This document shows positions 35,201 to 42,860 of a stretch of DNA of 64,000 nt, one piece after another (position 1 is the first letter of the stretch; each line of letters opens with the position of its first letter). Under the pieces are notes generated by a model. The model searched no databases, was not told where the DNA came from, and was given only the letters and a program-made list of their open reading frames with translations. Source of the stretch: Pontibacter chinhatensis (GTDB lineage: Bacteria > Bacteroidota > Bacteroidia > Cytophagales > Hymenobacteraceae). The stretch is taken from assembly GCF_900113285.1 (NCBI RefSeq), contig NZ_FOOT01000005.1, positions 248,001-312,000 on the forward strand, written 5' to 3'. A program made the translations under genes and the position numbers.

Positions 35201-35475
35201 GTGATGATGGAAAAGCTCTCCAGTGAGGTACTCTTCATCTCCTTCACGTTCTCCAGCGAAGACAGCACGTCCTCAATCTCCTTGGTTACGGAGTTCTCCA
35301 CCTCGTTTGGCGAGGCACCGGGGTAAATGGTACTTACGGTAAGCACCGGCGGGCTGAACTTGGGCAGCAGCTCGTAGTTAAGCGATTGGTAGCTGACAAT
35401 CCCCAGCAGGGTGAGGACGGTAAACACCACCACCACCAGGGTTGATCGCTGTATCGATAATTTGGTTATGTTCAT
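32296..35475 (-). CDS. RND efflux permease (HAE1/AcrB family)
   Basis: A 1059-residue inner-membrane proton antiporter, the normal AcrB length. Twelve helices surround two large periplasmic loops. The proton-relay Asp pair is in GILVDDAIVVIENIHRH of helix 4 and the partner Lys in GLVAKNAIMVVDF of helix 10. The N-terminus (STLVVVVFTVLTLLGIVSYQSL) and GASPNEVENSVTKEIED are family-typical. It works with the adaptor (35638-36693) and TolC (36714-38078), probably exporting drugs or other amphiphiles. The gene is nearly free of AAGTATA motifs (one seen in 3.2 kb), unlike most of the window. Confidence 0.95.
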   Translation of the reverse strand: MNITKLSIQRSTLVVVVFTVLTLLGIVSYQSLNYELLPKFSPPVLTVSTIYPGASPNEVENSVTKEIEDVLSSLENVKEMKSTSLESFSIITIQLNQGTNVDLSLQDAQRKINTILAKLPEDADAPTLNKFDFDDLPIIKMGATANMTPTEFYDLIDKKIKPELSRVPGMAAIKVLGGQEREIKVNINASKLEAYNLSILQVQQKIGNSNLDFPTGRIKQESGQTQIRLAGKFQSLDQLRNLVLRDDLNGIVRLSDVAEVQDTQKDIEVMNRINQKASVGITIQKQSDANAVEVSRLTKEALAKLEQTYAAEGLQFNIANDSSDFTLEAADSVMHDLIIAVILVAVVMLLFLHSLRNAVIVMISIPASLVATFIVMFLLGYSLNLMSLLALSLVVGILVDDAIVVIENIHRHMEMGKKPAQAAYDGIREIMATVTSITLVIAVVFIPIALSSGLVSDILRQFAVVVAVATMISLFVAFTLIPLLASRFSRLEHISDTNIFGRFILAFERLLDRIIDGFTAALQWAFNHKFITLGVTVLMLVASFMLPKYGFIGSEFVPSGDRGEVSLMLELPKNATVEQTNFATQQVEEYLLAIPEVKKVFTTVGTTSTAQEGQNTAYKAEVSVTLVDVKERSYSTNQFGRQAKADIESRIPDVEVTPTPVGLVGNAQAPIQIIVSGSNLDSVMAFSQKVVDITENVEGTVDVETSVEGGNPEIEVVVDRDKMASVGLSLENVGASMQLAFNGNSDITFRSGTEDYDINIRLDEFDRRSVTDIGNLSFVNNQGQLVRLAQFADIKQSTGPSQLERYNRVTSVTVTSQVIGRPSGSIGTDIQAKMAEVDMPSGITVEFGGDLKNQSEGFGTLGIALMASIIFVYLIMVALYDSYVYPLVVLFSIPLAIIGALLALALAAQSLSIFSILGIIMMIGLVAKNAIMVVDFTNNLKAEGVPVKEALIEAVRIRFRPILMTTLAMVIGMLPIALAGGSVGAVKNGLGWALIGGLSSSMFLTMIVVPIIYYGFDRILAKFGLDKKTVIELEEKSMEELEHETKALEEKKMAHEFAH

Positions 35476-35513
35476 TTCTAGATAATCTTAAGAAAGAAAT
35501 TTTGCTTTGTAAT

Positions 35514-35636
35514 AGCGCGAGCCTCCAGGCTCGTGTTTATGATGGTGCGGCCTCTGGCCGCATTGGTCCTATGGCACCGGGCCAGAGGCCCTCGCCATAG
35601 TTTCGTCACGAGCGAAGACGCTCGCGCCATGGTGTG
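35514..35636. repeat. Inverted pair of module-A palindromes inside the RND operon
   Basis: Four consecutive short palindromes fill the adaptor-permease gap: cgagcctccaggctcg, tgcggcctctggccgca, gggccagaggccc, and gagcgaagacgctc. The outer sequences (gcgcgagcc...ctcgtg and cacgagcg...cgctcgcgcca) are inverted copies of the module A end found in the composite repeats. It reads as a REP-like doublet that could limit read-through or stabilise the upstream mRNA. Confidence 0.75.
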
Positions 35637-35637
35637 C

Positions 35638-36693
35638 TTACTTCAGCACCGACACGTTGATGCCTTCGCGCAGGTTGATCTGGCCGCTTCTGACGATCTG
35701 CTCGCCAGGCTGCACGCCATCCAGTATTTCCACCTGGTCTTGTGTCACCACACCTACTTTCACTTTGCGCATGGTCGCTTTGCCATCTTTCACCACGTAC
35801 ACGCTCGGGTTCTGAATGCTGCCTACAATGGTTTCGCGTGGCAATAACATGGCGTCGCGCTGCTCGGCTACCTCAAAGAAGGCCGTGCCATACATACCAG
35901 CTCTCAGGTTGTTGTTGGCGGCGTTTTTCACCTCCACTTCCACGTCAAACTTCAGGGTAGGGTCAGCCTGTGCGGCAATGGCGGTCACCACACCCTCATA
36001 CTCCTGGCCGGAGCCGGCATTCGCTTTCACCGTTACCTTGTCGCCTTTGCCGATGAGCAGTACTTCGCTTTCGTTCACTTTTACCTGCAGCTTCAGCTTG
36101 TCCACGTTCACGATGTCGTAGAGCTTGGTGCCTGCGTTCAGGTAAGAGCCAACTTCTACGTAAATCTCATTAATCTCCCCGGTGATAGGGGCTGTGATGC
36201 GTGTTTTGGCCAGGCGCTGGCGGGCAGCCACCAGTTGTGCCTGCGTAGACTTGGCAGCCAGGCGGGCATCCTCCAGCTGGCGCTGCGTGATAGCGTCACC
36301 GGCGGCCAGGTTCTCAAAACGCTCCAGGTCTTTCTTGGCTTTCTCGGCGTTTGTCTGGGCTGTGGCCAGGTCAGCGGACATGGTATTGCTCTCCACCAGA
36401 ATCAACAGCTCTCCGGCTTTTACTTTGTCGCCTTTGCGCTTAAGCACCTTCTGGATCTGTCCTTGGGTTTCAGACAAAAGCGTCAAGCTCTGGATAGGGG
36501 CGAAGTTGCCCTGTGCTCTAAAGGATTTATCGAGTTGGGCCGTTTTTACTTCTGTAATGCTTACCGGGATGGCTTCGCTTCGGATCTCTGCTACAGCGGC
36601 GTTGGCAGCCATCTGCTCCTTGTTGTTCATCAGCTTATAGCCAATAGCACCCAAAGCAACCAGCGCAACCAGGATATAAATTACCTTCTTCAT
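35638..36693 (-). CDS. RND efflux periplasmic adaptor subunit
   Basis: A 351-residue membrane-fusion protein. An N-terminal helix (about 5-22, possibly cleaved) is followed by the first half of a lipoyl domain (LLSETQGQIQKVLKRKGDKVKAGELL), a short coiled-coil hairpin (about 105-165), the second lipoyl half (TRITAPITGEINEIYVEVGSYL), a beta-barrel, and a membrane-proximal domain ending in REGINVSVLK. It links the RND permease and TolC. The 20-base gap after TolC supports one operon; a 162-base gap with palindromes separates it from the permease. Confidence 0.92.
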   Translation of the reverse strand: MKKVIYILVALVALGAIGYKLMNNKEQMAANAAVAEIRSEAIPVSITEVKTAQLDKSFRAQGNFAPIQSLTLLSETQGQIQKVLKRKGDKVKAGELLILVESNTMSADLATAQTNAEKAKKDLERFENLAAGDAITQRQLEDARLAAKSTQAQLVAARQRLAKTRITAPITGEINEIYVEVGSYLNAGTKLYDIVNVDKLKLQVKVNESEVLLIGKGDKVTVKANAGSGQEYEGVVTAIAAQADPTLKFDVEVEVKNAANNNLRAGMYGTAFFEVAEQRDAMLLPRETIVGSIQNPSVYVVKDGKATMRKVKVGVVTQDQVEILDGVQPGEQIVRSGQINLREGINVSVLK

Positions 36694-36713
36694 CTTCGTA
36701 TGTCGTGTATGTC

Positions 36714-38078
36714 TTATTTAGTTAGTGTTTCCAAATCTCCTGTGGCCTGCAGGTAATTCAATTCGGCCAGTTTATACTTCAGTCTTTCGTTGTTGAGGTT
36801 GGTCTGTGCCTCCCGCAGCGATGTCTCGGCGTTCAGCAGGTCCGTCAGCGGCGAAAGGCCTTCTTTGTAGAGCTGGTTCGTGGTGTCGTATACTTCCTGC
36901 GCCAGCTTCACATTCTCCTCCTGCGCCACAATGGAGCTTTGGCTGTTCTGCAGCTGCGCCACGGCATTGGTCAGCTCCACCTGCGTGTTTTTGTTGTATT
37001 GCTTGATGTCGAGGTCAATCTTCTGCAGCTCTACTTCCCGCTGCTGTACCTGAGCTTTCTTGCGCAGGCCATCAAACACCGGGATGTTCAGTTGCAGGCC
37101 CACCTGCGAGTTCGGGAACCACATGGTTGTCGGGTTGCCAAACAGCTGGCCGTCGTACTGGGTCTGGTAGTTGTAGCTGCCGAAAGCCGACAGGGTAGGG
37201 TAGTAACCCGCCTTCACGTTCTCCATTTCCAGCGACTTCAGTTCCTTTTGCTTGTTGAGCACCTGGTACTGAGCACGGTTCTGGGCTAGGTTCTCGGTGT
37301 TAGCCATTGTTGGCTGCTGAAGCAGCAGGGCGTCTTCTGCGGAACCGCTAAGCTTGATAGGTTGCTCCAGCGGCATGCCCATGAAGAACTTGAGCACGTT
37401 TTGCTGCTGCTCGTAGGCCGTCATCAGGCTTTTCTTCTGGTTCTCCAGGTTTATCTTGTTCACCTTGATGCGGTTCACGTCCACCTTCTTTACCAGGTCG
37501 TTCTCATACTGCAGTTGCAGGATGCGCTCCAGCTGCGTCAGTTTCTCCAGGTTGGCGTTGATGTTGTTGAACTGCTCCTGGGTTTGCAGTACCTGATAAT
37601 AAGCGCTGCCCACGTTGTAAATCACCTCCTCAGTGGTCATTTCCTTGCGGATGCGGTACAGGTCTTCAGCCGATTGAGCAGCCTTCAGGCCCACAAAGTA
37701 TGATTTGCTGAACAGCAGCTGAGACACCGAAAGGCCCGCCTGCATGTTGTAATCGGTACCCATCTGCGCGATAAGCGGGCCGGTGCCTTCCTGGTTAAAT
37801 TCGGCAGGTAAAGCTATCCGGGCCTTCTCAATGGTTCTGATACCCTGTCCTTTTATATCCACCTGCGGCAGGCCTGCGCTGCGGGCCTCTTTTACCTGGT
37901 ATTTAGAGCCAATCTCATCTAAGGATGCCTTCTGGATGTTCTCATTGTTCTCCAGGGCATAATTCAGGCTTTCCTGCAGCGTCAGCTCCTGCACCTGACC
38001 GGTAGTGGCCGGTTCCTGGGCAAAGGCTGGCTTGAGGAAGAGCGCCATTACTCCGACTAAAAAATATTTCTTTATCAC
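36714..38078 (-). CDS. TolC family outer-membrane channel of the RND pump
   Basis: A 454-residue outer-membrane efflux protein, signal peptide about 1-20 (ending AFAQEP), then two OEP repeats with long helices. The start codon is GTG (38078-38076), giving MIKKYFLVGVMALFL. It is the first gene of the RND operon. Its upstream region contains the operator-like sequence TTAGTTCT-N8-AGAACTAA at 38126-38149, matching a similar site before the regulator gene 38164-38625. Confidence 0.92.
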   Translation of the reverse strand: MIKKYFLVGVMALFLKPAFAQEPATTGQVQELTLQESLNYALENNENIQKASLDEIGSKYQVKEARSAGLPQVDIKGQGIRTIEKARIALPAEFNQEGTGPLIAQMGTDYNMQAGLSVSQLLFSKSYFVGLKAAQSAEDLYRIRKEMTTEEVIYNVGSAYYQVLQTQEQFNNINANLEKLTQLERILQLQYENDLVKKVDVNRIKVNKINLENQKKSLMTAYEQQQNVLKFFMGMPLEQPIKLSGSAEDALLLQQPTMANTENLAQNRAQYQVLNKQKELKSLEMENVKAGYYPTLSAFGSYNYQTQYDGQLFGNPTTMWFPNSQVGLQLNIPVFDGLRKKAQVQQREVELQKIDLDIKQYNKNTQVELTNAVAQLQNSQSSIVAQEENVKLAQEVYDTTNQLYKEGLSPLTDLLNAETSLREAQTNLNNERLKYKLAELNYLQATGDLETLTK

Positions 38079-38125
38079 GGTGTTGTGTAGTTAAGAATAA
38101 TTTACTAAGTTCTAGATAGTTATAG

Positions 38126-38149
38126 TTAGTTCTGTATTAAAAGAACTAA
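38126..38149. promoter_or_regulatory. Candidate operator 1 (RND operon)
   Basis: TTAGTTCT (38126-38133), an 8-base spacer, then AGAACTAA (38142-38149) form a perfect 8-bp dyad in the 85-base gap between the regulator stop and the TolC start. The second site at 38689-38712 has the same half-site and spacing. Confidence 0.6.
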
Positions 38150-38163
38150 TTAGGGCAAAAAAA

Positions 38164-38625
38164 TTACTTCTTCTGCTGCTCCCACTCCGTCAGAAGCTTC
38201 GGAAGCTCTGTGTGCAGGTACTTCAGGAAGTCAGCAACGTCCAGCAGGTTTTGGTTATACTCTTTCGTTTCGCTGGTGCGCTCGGCCACCACCTCCTGCA
38301 GCATTTCCGAGAAGTCGGTAATGGATTCTACTCCCTGCAGCACCAGGTCGCGCCATTTGTCCAGCTTCAGGCGGAAATAGCGCTTGCGGTCGCCGCTGTA
38401 AGTAACATACTCCAGGCGGTTGAGGTGCTGCAGCATGCTCAGGGCGTTGCTGGTGGCACTCTTGCTAATGCCTAGCGCCTCCCGGATTTCGTCAAACGTA
38501 AGCTCCGGCTTGTCAGACACGTAAAGCAGGCCCATAATGCGACCCGCCACCGGCTGCATCCCAGATTTCTCCTGGAAAACACCGATACGCTCTATTAATG
38601 CCCGCTGCTTGTCTGTTAGGTTCAT
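38164..38625 (-). CDS. GbsR/MarR-type transcriptional regulator of the RND pump
   Basis: A 153-residue winged-helix regulator. The HTH is LTFDEIREALGISKSATSNALSMLQHLNRLEYV, preceded by a helix with MQPVAGRIMGLLYVSD typical of the GbsR/MarR group, and the C-terminal half is a dimerisation coiled coil. I start at ATG 38625 (MNLTDKQRALIERIG); upstream in-frame codons lie over the promoter. It precedes the pump operon on the same strand, and matching dyads flank it on both sides (38126-38149, 38689-38712), so it probably represses both itself and the pump. Confidence 0.87.
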   Translation of the reverse strand: MNLTDKQRALIERIGVFQEKSGMQPVAGRIMGLLYVSDKPELTFDEIREALGISKSATSNALSMLQHLNRLEYVTYSGDRKRYFRLKLDKWRDLVLQGVESITDFSEMLQEVVAERTSETKEYNQNLLDVADFLKYLHTELPKLLTEWEQQKK

Positions 38626-38667
38626 GTTTTTATACTTTGTTCTCGTGTGTCTAGGATAAGAACAGTA

Positions 38668-38675
38668 CAAAGGTA
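38668..38675 (-). promoter_or_regulatory. -7 promoter box for the regulator gene
   Basis: Minus strand TACCTTTG, exact consensus, 42 bases before the ATG at 38625. The candidate operator at 38689-38712 lies directly upstream, overlapping the region RNA polymerase would cover. A second TACCTTTG lies at 38739-38746 on the same strand. Confidence 0.5.
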
Positions 38676-38688
38676 TAAGATAGTTCTT

Positions 38689-38712
38689 TTGGTTCCTAAT
38701 TTTAAGAACTAA
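38689..38712. promoter_or_regulatory. Candidate operator 2 (regulator promoter)
   Basis: TTGGTTCC, an 8-base spacer, then AGAACTAA. The right half-site is identical to that of operator 1 and the spacing is the same; the left half differs at two positions. An extra TAGTTCTT half-site overlaps at 38681-38688. Confidence 0.55.
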
Positions 38713-38908
38713 ATTTATCTACTAAAATTTAAGCCCTGCAAAGGTAGGAAGTATAGGGCACTTATGCAGCCATATTTTAAGATTCCTATCTATAAATGTG
38801 AAACCTGCGTACCTGGTTTGGGTATATCAGTATTTCCGGCTTTTACCGTTTATGTGCTGGAGATAACAGAAGAATCGATTTTTGTAAAGTATAAACAACT
38901 GGCTCTCT

Positions 38909-40564
38909 ATGGCTTCACAATATAGCAGATGGTACCATCCCTACGAGATAAATGAACAGTATAATAAGCGCGTGGCCTACTTCTGCATGGAGTATGGCAT
39001 CGACCAAGCCCTGAAAGTATACTCCGGCGGCCTGGGCTTTCTGGCGGGTTCGCACATGCGCAGCGCCTACGAGCTGCGGCAAAACATGATTGGCATCGGC
39101 ATGCTCTGGAAGTACGGCTACTACGACCAGGAACGCAACGAGGACCAGACGATGCGCCCGCACTTTCAGCAGAAGTTCTATTCTTTCCTGGAGGATCCGG
39201 GCATTACGGTTCGGGTGCTGGTAAACGAGCATCCGGTGCTGGTGAAGGCGCTGGTGCTGCGGCCTGATGTTTTCGGCACCGTGCCCATGTACTTTCTCAC
39301 CACCGACATCCCCGACAACGACCACCTGGCCCGCACCATCACGCACCGCCTTTACGACCCGGAGCCGCAGGCGCGCATTGCGCAAAGTATCGTTCTCGGC
39401 GTAGGAGGATCGAAGGTGGTGGAGGCCTTGGGCGGCGCCGAGATCTACCACATGAACGAGGGCCACGCCCTGCCTTTGGCTTTCAAACTGTTTGAGGATT
39501 TCGGCAAGCTGGACGAAGTGCGAAAGCGCCTGGTGTTCACGACACATACACCGGAGAAGGCCGGCAACGAGCAGCACGACATTTACCTGTTGCACCGCAT
39601 GAGCTTCTTTAACGGACTGCCGCTGGAGGAGGTGCGGGAAATTACCGCCATGCACGGGCAGATGTTCGACCATACGCTAGCCGCCCTGCGCCTGGCCAAG
39701 GTGGCCAATGGGGTGTCGCAACTACACGGCGAAGTGGCCCGCGACATGTGGTACGACAACGAGGGGGTTTGCGAGATAAAGGCTATTACCAATGCGCAGA
39801 ACTTTAGCTTTTGGGCCGATACGGAGCTGTGGCAGGCGCAGGAGCGCGACGACGATGCGGCATTGCGGAGCCGCAAGGAGGAGCTGAAAAAGCAGCTGTT
39901 TAAGGTAGTGGCCGACCAGGCGGGCAAACTGTTCCGGCCCGATGTGCTCACCATTGTGTGGGCCCGCCGCTTTGCCGCCTACAAGCGCGCCGACCTGCTG
40001 GTGCGCGACATTGAGCGCTTCGTGGACCTGATTAACAACGAGGAAATGCCGGTGCAGGTGATTTGGGCCGGCAAGCCTTATCCGTTCGACTACGGTGCCA
40101 TCAATGTGTTCAATAAGCTGGTGAAGCTCTCCCAGCAACTAAAGAATGTGGCCGTGCTCTCCGGCTACGAAATCGAGCTGTCGCGGAAGCTGAAGCAGGG
40201 CTGCGATATCTGGCTCAACACGCCGCGCCGCCCCCGCGAGGCCTCCGGCACCAGCGGCATGACAGCCGCCATGAACGGCGGCGTGAACTTATCGGTGCAG
40301 GACGGCTGGCTGCCCGAGTATGCGCGCCACGGCGAGAACAGCTTTGTGCTGCCCATTGCCGATATCACCCAACCCAACGAGGTGCAGGACGATGAGGATT
40401 ACAACAACCTGATGCGATTGCTTGAAAAGGACATTGTGCCTGTCTATTACCACAACCAAGACCGCTGGGTGCATATCATGAAGCAGAGTATGCGCAACGT
40501 GGTGCCGCATTTCGAGTCGAACCGCATGGCGCATCAGTATTATGAGGAGATGTTTAATAGTTGA
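38909..40564 (+). CDS. Alpha-glucan phosphorylase, short GT35 form
   Basis: A 551-residue phosphorylase that releases glucose 1-phosphate from alpha-1,4-glucans. It is the short bacterial form (about 550 rather than 800 residues). N-terminal YFCMEYGIDQALKVYSGGLGFLAGSH matches the family's glucan-binding start. TTHTPEKAGNEQHD and VWARRFAAYKRADLL follow, and PRRPREASGTSGMTAAMNGG is the GT35 region around the phosphate and PLP pocket. The C-terminus NGGVNLSVQDGWLPEY is also typical. It is monocistronic with a terminator at 40610-40640. Glycogen or maltodextrin turnover is the likely role. Confidence 0.92.
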   Translation: MASQYSRWYHPYEINEQYNKRVAYFCMEYGIDQALKVYSGGLGFLAGSHMRSAYELRQNMIGIGMLWKYGYYDQERNEDQTMRPHFQQKFYSFLEDPGITVRVLVNEHPVLVKALVLRPDVFGTVPMYFLTTDIPDNDHLARTITHRLYDPEPQARIAQSIVLGVGGSKVVEALGGAEIYHMNEGHALPLAFKLFEDFGKLDEVRKRLVFTTHTPEKAGNEQHDIYLLHRMSFFNGLPLEEVREITAMHGQMFDHTLAALRLAKVANGVSQLHGEVARDMWYDNEGVCEIKAITNAQNFSFWADTELWQAQERDDDAALRSRKEELKKQLFKVVADQAGKLFRPDVLTIVWARRFAAYKRADLLVRDIERFVDLINNEEMPVQVIWAGKPYPFDYGAINVFNKLVKLSQQLKNVAVLSGYEIELSRKLKQGCDIWLNTPRRPREASGTSGMTAAMNGGVNLSVQDGWLPEYARHGENSFVLPIADITQPNEVQDDEDYNNLMRLLEKDIVPVYYHNQDRWVHIMKQSMRNVVPHFESNRMAHQYYEEMFNS

Positions 40565-40609
40565 TAGATAACTTTCAGGTCTGTATGAGAATAAAGATTT
40601 GGAAGTATA

Positions 40610-40640
40610 AATAGCCTTCCGCTTCCTGCGGAGGGCTATT
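40610..40640 (+). terminator. Terminator after glucan phosphorylase
   Basis: AATAGCC (40610-40616) pairs with GGCTATT (40634-40640), with inner pairing ccgc/gcgg, followed by TTTCTTT. It lies 46 bases beyond the stop. Confidence 0.7.
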
Positions 40641-40648
40641 TTCTTTAT

Positions 40649-41206
40649 GGCGCAAGTCTTCAGACTTGTGTCCTACTATGGTGTCGGGTCTGTGACTCGA
40701 CTGGCTCAGAGAGCCATACTTTTATACTTTGGCTGTACTTTATACTTTCCTAACCACCGCTTTCCACAGCTTGAACCAAGCTATCCTTGCTAGCTACCGT
40801 TCATCCTCTAGACTAACATAAGCTACTGTTGCATAGCTTACTTTCTGCCCTCCCAGGCCGGGAGGCCTCGCCTTGGGGCATCGCGCGGTGTGTCTGAAGC
40901 TGCTCCTCGCTCCGCTGCGGGCTGCCCTTACGGGCACCGCAACATCCACAAGGCGCTCAACCCAAAGGCTGGGATAAGATTGATATCTTGTGCCTTTGCT
41001 ATGCAACAAGTATAACTGTCCCCTTGAGGACAAACAAGAACGAGAGTTCGCCGTTTGCGAGCAGCGCTCTATAGGGGTGTTTTACTTTCGCCACGAAACC
41101 TATACTTCAGCATCAGTAAAAACAGGCTCCCCTCTTTGGACTACCGAGAACGCGAGTTCGAAGGTAGCGAGCGTAGCTCTGAGGGGTAGGGGTGGTTGGA
41201 CCAGGC
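40649..41206. repeat. Composite intergenic repeat, copy 5 (A-B-E-C, no D)
   Basis: Lies in the 735-base gap between convergent genes. A at about 40650-40720 has caagtcttcagacttg, gagtc-type arms (gggtctgtgactc) and tggctcagagagcca. B is about 40750-40985 with aggccgggaggcctcg at 40855-40870 and the stem TGCCC-TTAC-GGGCA (tgcccttacgggca) at about 40923-40936. E-type sequence (gtccccttgaggac) is at about 41018-41032, and C at about 41170-41205 (gaggggtaggggtggttgga). No D unit. Confidence 0.8.
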
Positions 41207-41263
41207 ACTGCAAAAGGTACTTTTACGAAAGCCCAAAAAGCCAATTCTATTCTAAAACAAAAA

Positions 41264-41286
41264 AGCCGCCCAAAGTACGGGCGGCT
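41264..41286 (-). terminator. Terminator after pepD
   Basis: AGCCGCCC (41264-41271) pairs with GGGCGGCT (41279-41286); on the minus strand the stem is followed directly by TTTTTTG. It lies 14 bases beyond the pepD stop. Confidence 0.9.
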
Positions 41287-41299
41287 CTCCTGTTTATAC

Positions 41300-42763
41300 T
41301 TATACTTTCTCCGGAATGCGCTGCAGGGTTTCGAGCAGGTAATCCCAGTACTTCTGTACCGATCTGATCTGTACTTTCTCGTCAGGGGAGTGGGCGCCGC
41401 GGATGTTGGGGCCAAAGGAAATCATCTCCATGCCTGGGTAATTGGCGCCGATGATACCGCACTCGAGTCCGGCGTGGCAAGCGTTTACATCCGGCTCGCT
41501 GTTGAACTTGCTGCGGTAGAGGTCGCTCATCAACTTGATGATAGAGGCATCCGGGTTAGGCGTCCAGCCTGGGTAAGAGCCGCTCAACATCACCTCAGCC
41601 CCCGCCAGTTCCAGTGCCGATTGGATAGCCGCTGCCAGGTCCATCTTCTCCGAATCCACTGCGCTTCGCGTGAGGCACATAACTTTGTAGGCACCGTCTT
41701 TCAGCTCCACGCGCGCCACGTTGTTGGAGGTCTGCACCAGCCCCTGTATCTCCGGACTCATGCGGTAAATGCCGTTTGGCGTGGCGTAGATGGCGCGGAG
41801 GAAAGTAGAGGTAAAAGCCTGGGTGGCCACCTGAGCAGGAGCTTCTGCCGACTCCACTTGCACCTCCAGGTTCGGGTCTGTGGTTTTATACTCCTGAGCA
41901 AGTATAGCGTGCTGCTCTGCCACAAACTTTTCAAATGCTGCTTTGTCACCTTCAGCCAGAGCTATGACAACAGTCGATTCTCTCGGTATAGCATTGCGCA
42001 AGCCACCGCCGTCTATACTTCCAAGGCGCAAGTCAAACTGCCTGGAAGCATGGTGCAGCAGGCGGTTCATGAGTTTGTTGGCGTTAGCACGACCCAGAAT
42101 GATGTCCATGCCCGAGTGACCACCGGTTAGACCTTTTACCGTAAGCTTGTAGCCTGCCATACCAGCCGGTGTCGCTTCCTGCTCATACTTCCCGCTAGCC
42201 GTTACGTCCACGCCGCCGGCACAGCCGATGGTCAGTTCGCGGTCGTCTTCGGTGTCCAGGTTTAAAAGTATACTAGCCTCCAGCAGGCCGCCTTTCAGGC
42301 CCAAAGCACCCGTCATACCGGTTTCCTCATCAATCGTGAAGAGTGCCTCGATAGCCGGGTGCGGGATGTCCTTGGAAGCAAGTATGGCCATGATGGTAGC
42401 CACCCCAATGCCGTTGTCAGCGCCCAGCGTGGTGCCACGGGCTTTCACCCAGTCGCCGTCCACATACATGTCAATGCCTTGCGTGTCGAAGTCGAAGTTG
42501 GTGTCGTTGTTTTTCTGGTGCACCATGTCCAGGTGGCTTTGCATGGCCACGGTCTGGCGGTTTTCCATGCCTGGGGTGGCTGGTTTCTTGATGATGACGT
42601 TGCCCACTTCATCCTTGATGGTCTCCAGGCCAAGTTTGTGGCCGAAGTCAAGTATAAACTGTATTACGCGCTCCTCCTTTTTGGATGGGCGCGGCACAGC
42701 GTTTAAATCAGCAAAGTTTTCCCAAAGCGCCTTTGGCTCTAGGCTGCGTACTTCAGAGCTCAT
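41300..42763 (-). CDS. pepD: Aminoacyl-histidine dipeptidase PepD (M20C)
   Basis: A 487-residue cytosolic dizinc peptidase of the M20 family, length equal to E. coli PepD, cleaving Xaa-His and other dipeptides. Metal and catalytic motifs are MQSHLDMV (His, Asp), TTLGADNGIG (bridging Asp), TIDEETGMTGALGL (Glu-Glu), NLDTEDD and a late HAGLECG. The lid domain includes LTVKGLTGGHSGMDI. It is followed by a strong terminator at 41264-41286. The upstream 97 bases to the reductase gene suggest separate or loosely linked transcription. Confidence 0.93.
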   Translation of the reverse strand: MSSEVRSLEPKALWENFADLNAVPRPSKKEERVIQFILDFGHKLGLETIKDEVGNVIIKKPATPGMENRQTVAMQSHLDMVHQKNNDTNFDFDTQGIDMYVDGDWVKARGTTLGADNGIGVATIMAILASKDIPHPAIEALFTIDEETGMTGALGLKGGLLEASILLNLDTEDDRELTIGCAGGVDVTASGKYEQEATPAGMAGYKLTVKGLTGGHSGMDIILGRANANKLMNRLLHHASRQFDLRLGSIDGGGLRNAIPRESTVVIALAEGDKAAFEKFVAEQHAILAQEYKTTDPNLEVQVESAEAPAQVATQAFTSTFLRAIYATPNGIYRMSPEIQGLVQTSNNVARVELKDGAYKVMCLTRSAVDSEKMDLAAAIQSALELAGAEVMLSGSYPGWTPNPDASIIKLMSDLYRSKFNSEPDVNACHAGLECGIIGANYPGMEMISFGPNIRGAHSPDEKVQIRSVQKYWDYLLETLQRIPEKV

Positions 42764-42860
42764 AGTATCGTTCGTTTAAAATTCCAGTGTTGTTGCGGTG
42801 GCTACCGCCGGGGTTAAAGTTACGGGTTTCGGCCGGAAAAACAGGAGGAGAAAGCCTTTC

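Noticed and set aside
33124..35226. Long open frames antisense to the RND permease, and similar ones antisense to HemN, GT2 and the TonB receptor
   Set aside because: They are frame shadows of well-supported genes, with no motif, signal or domain of their own.
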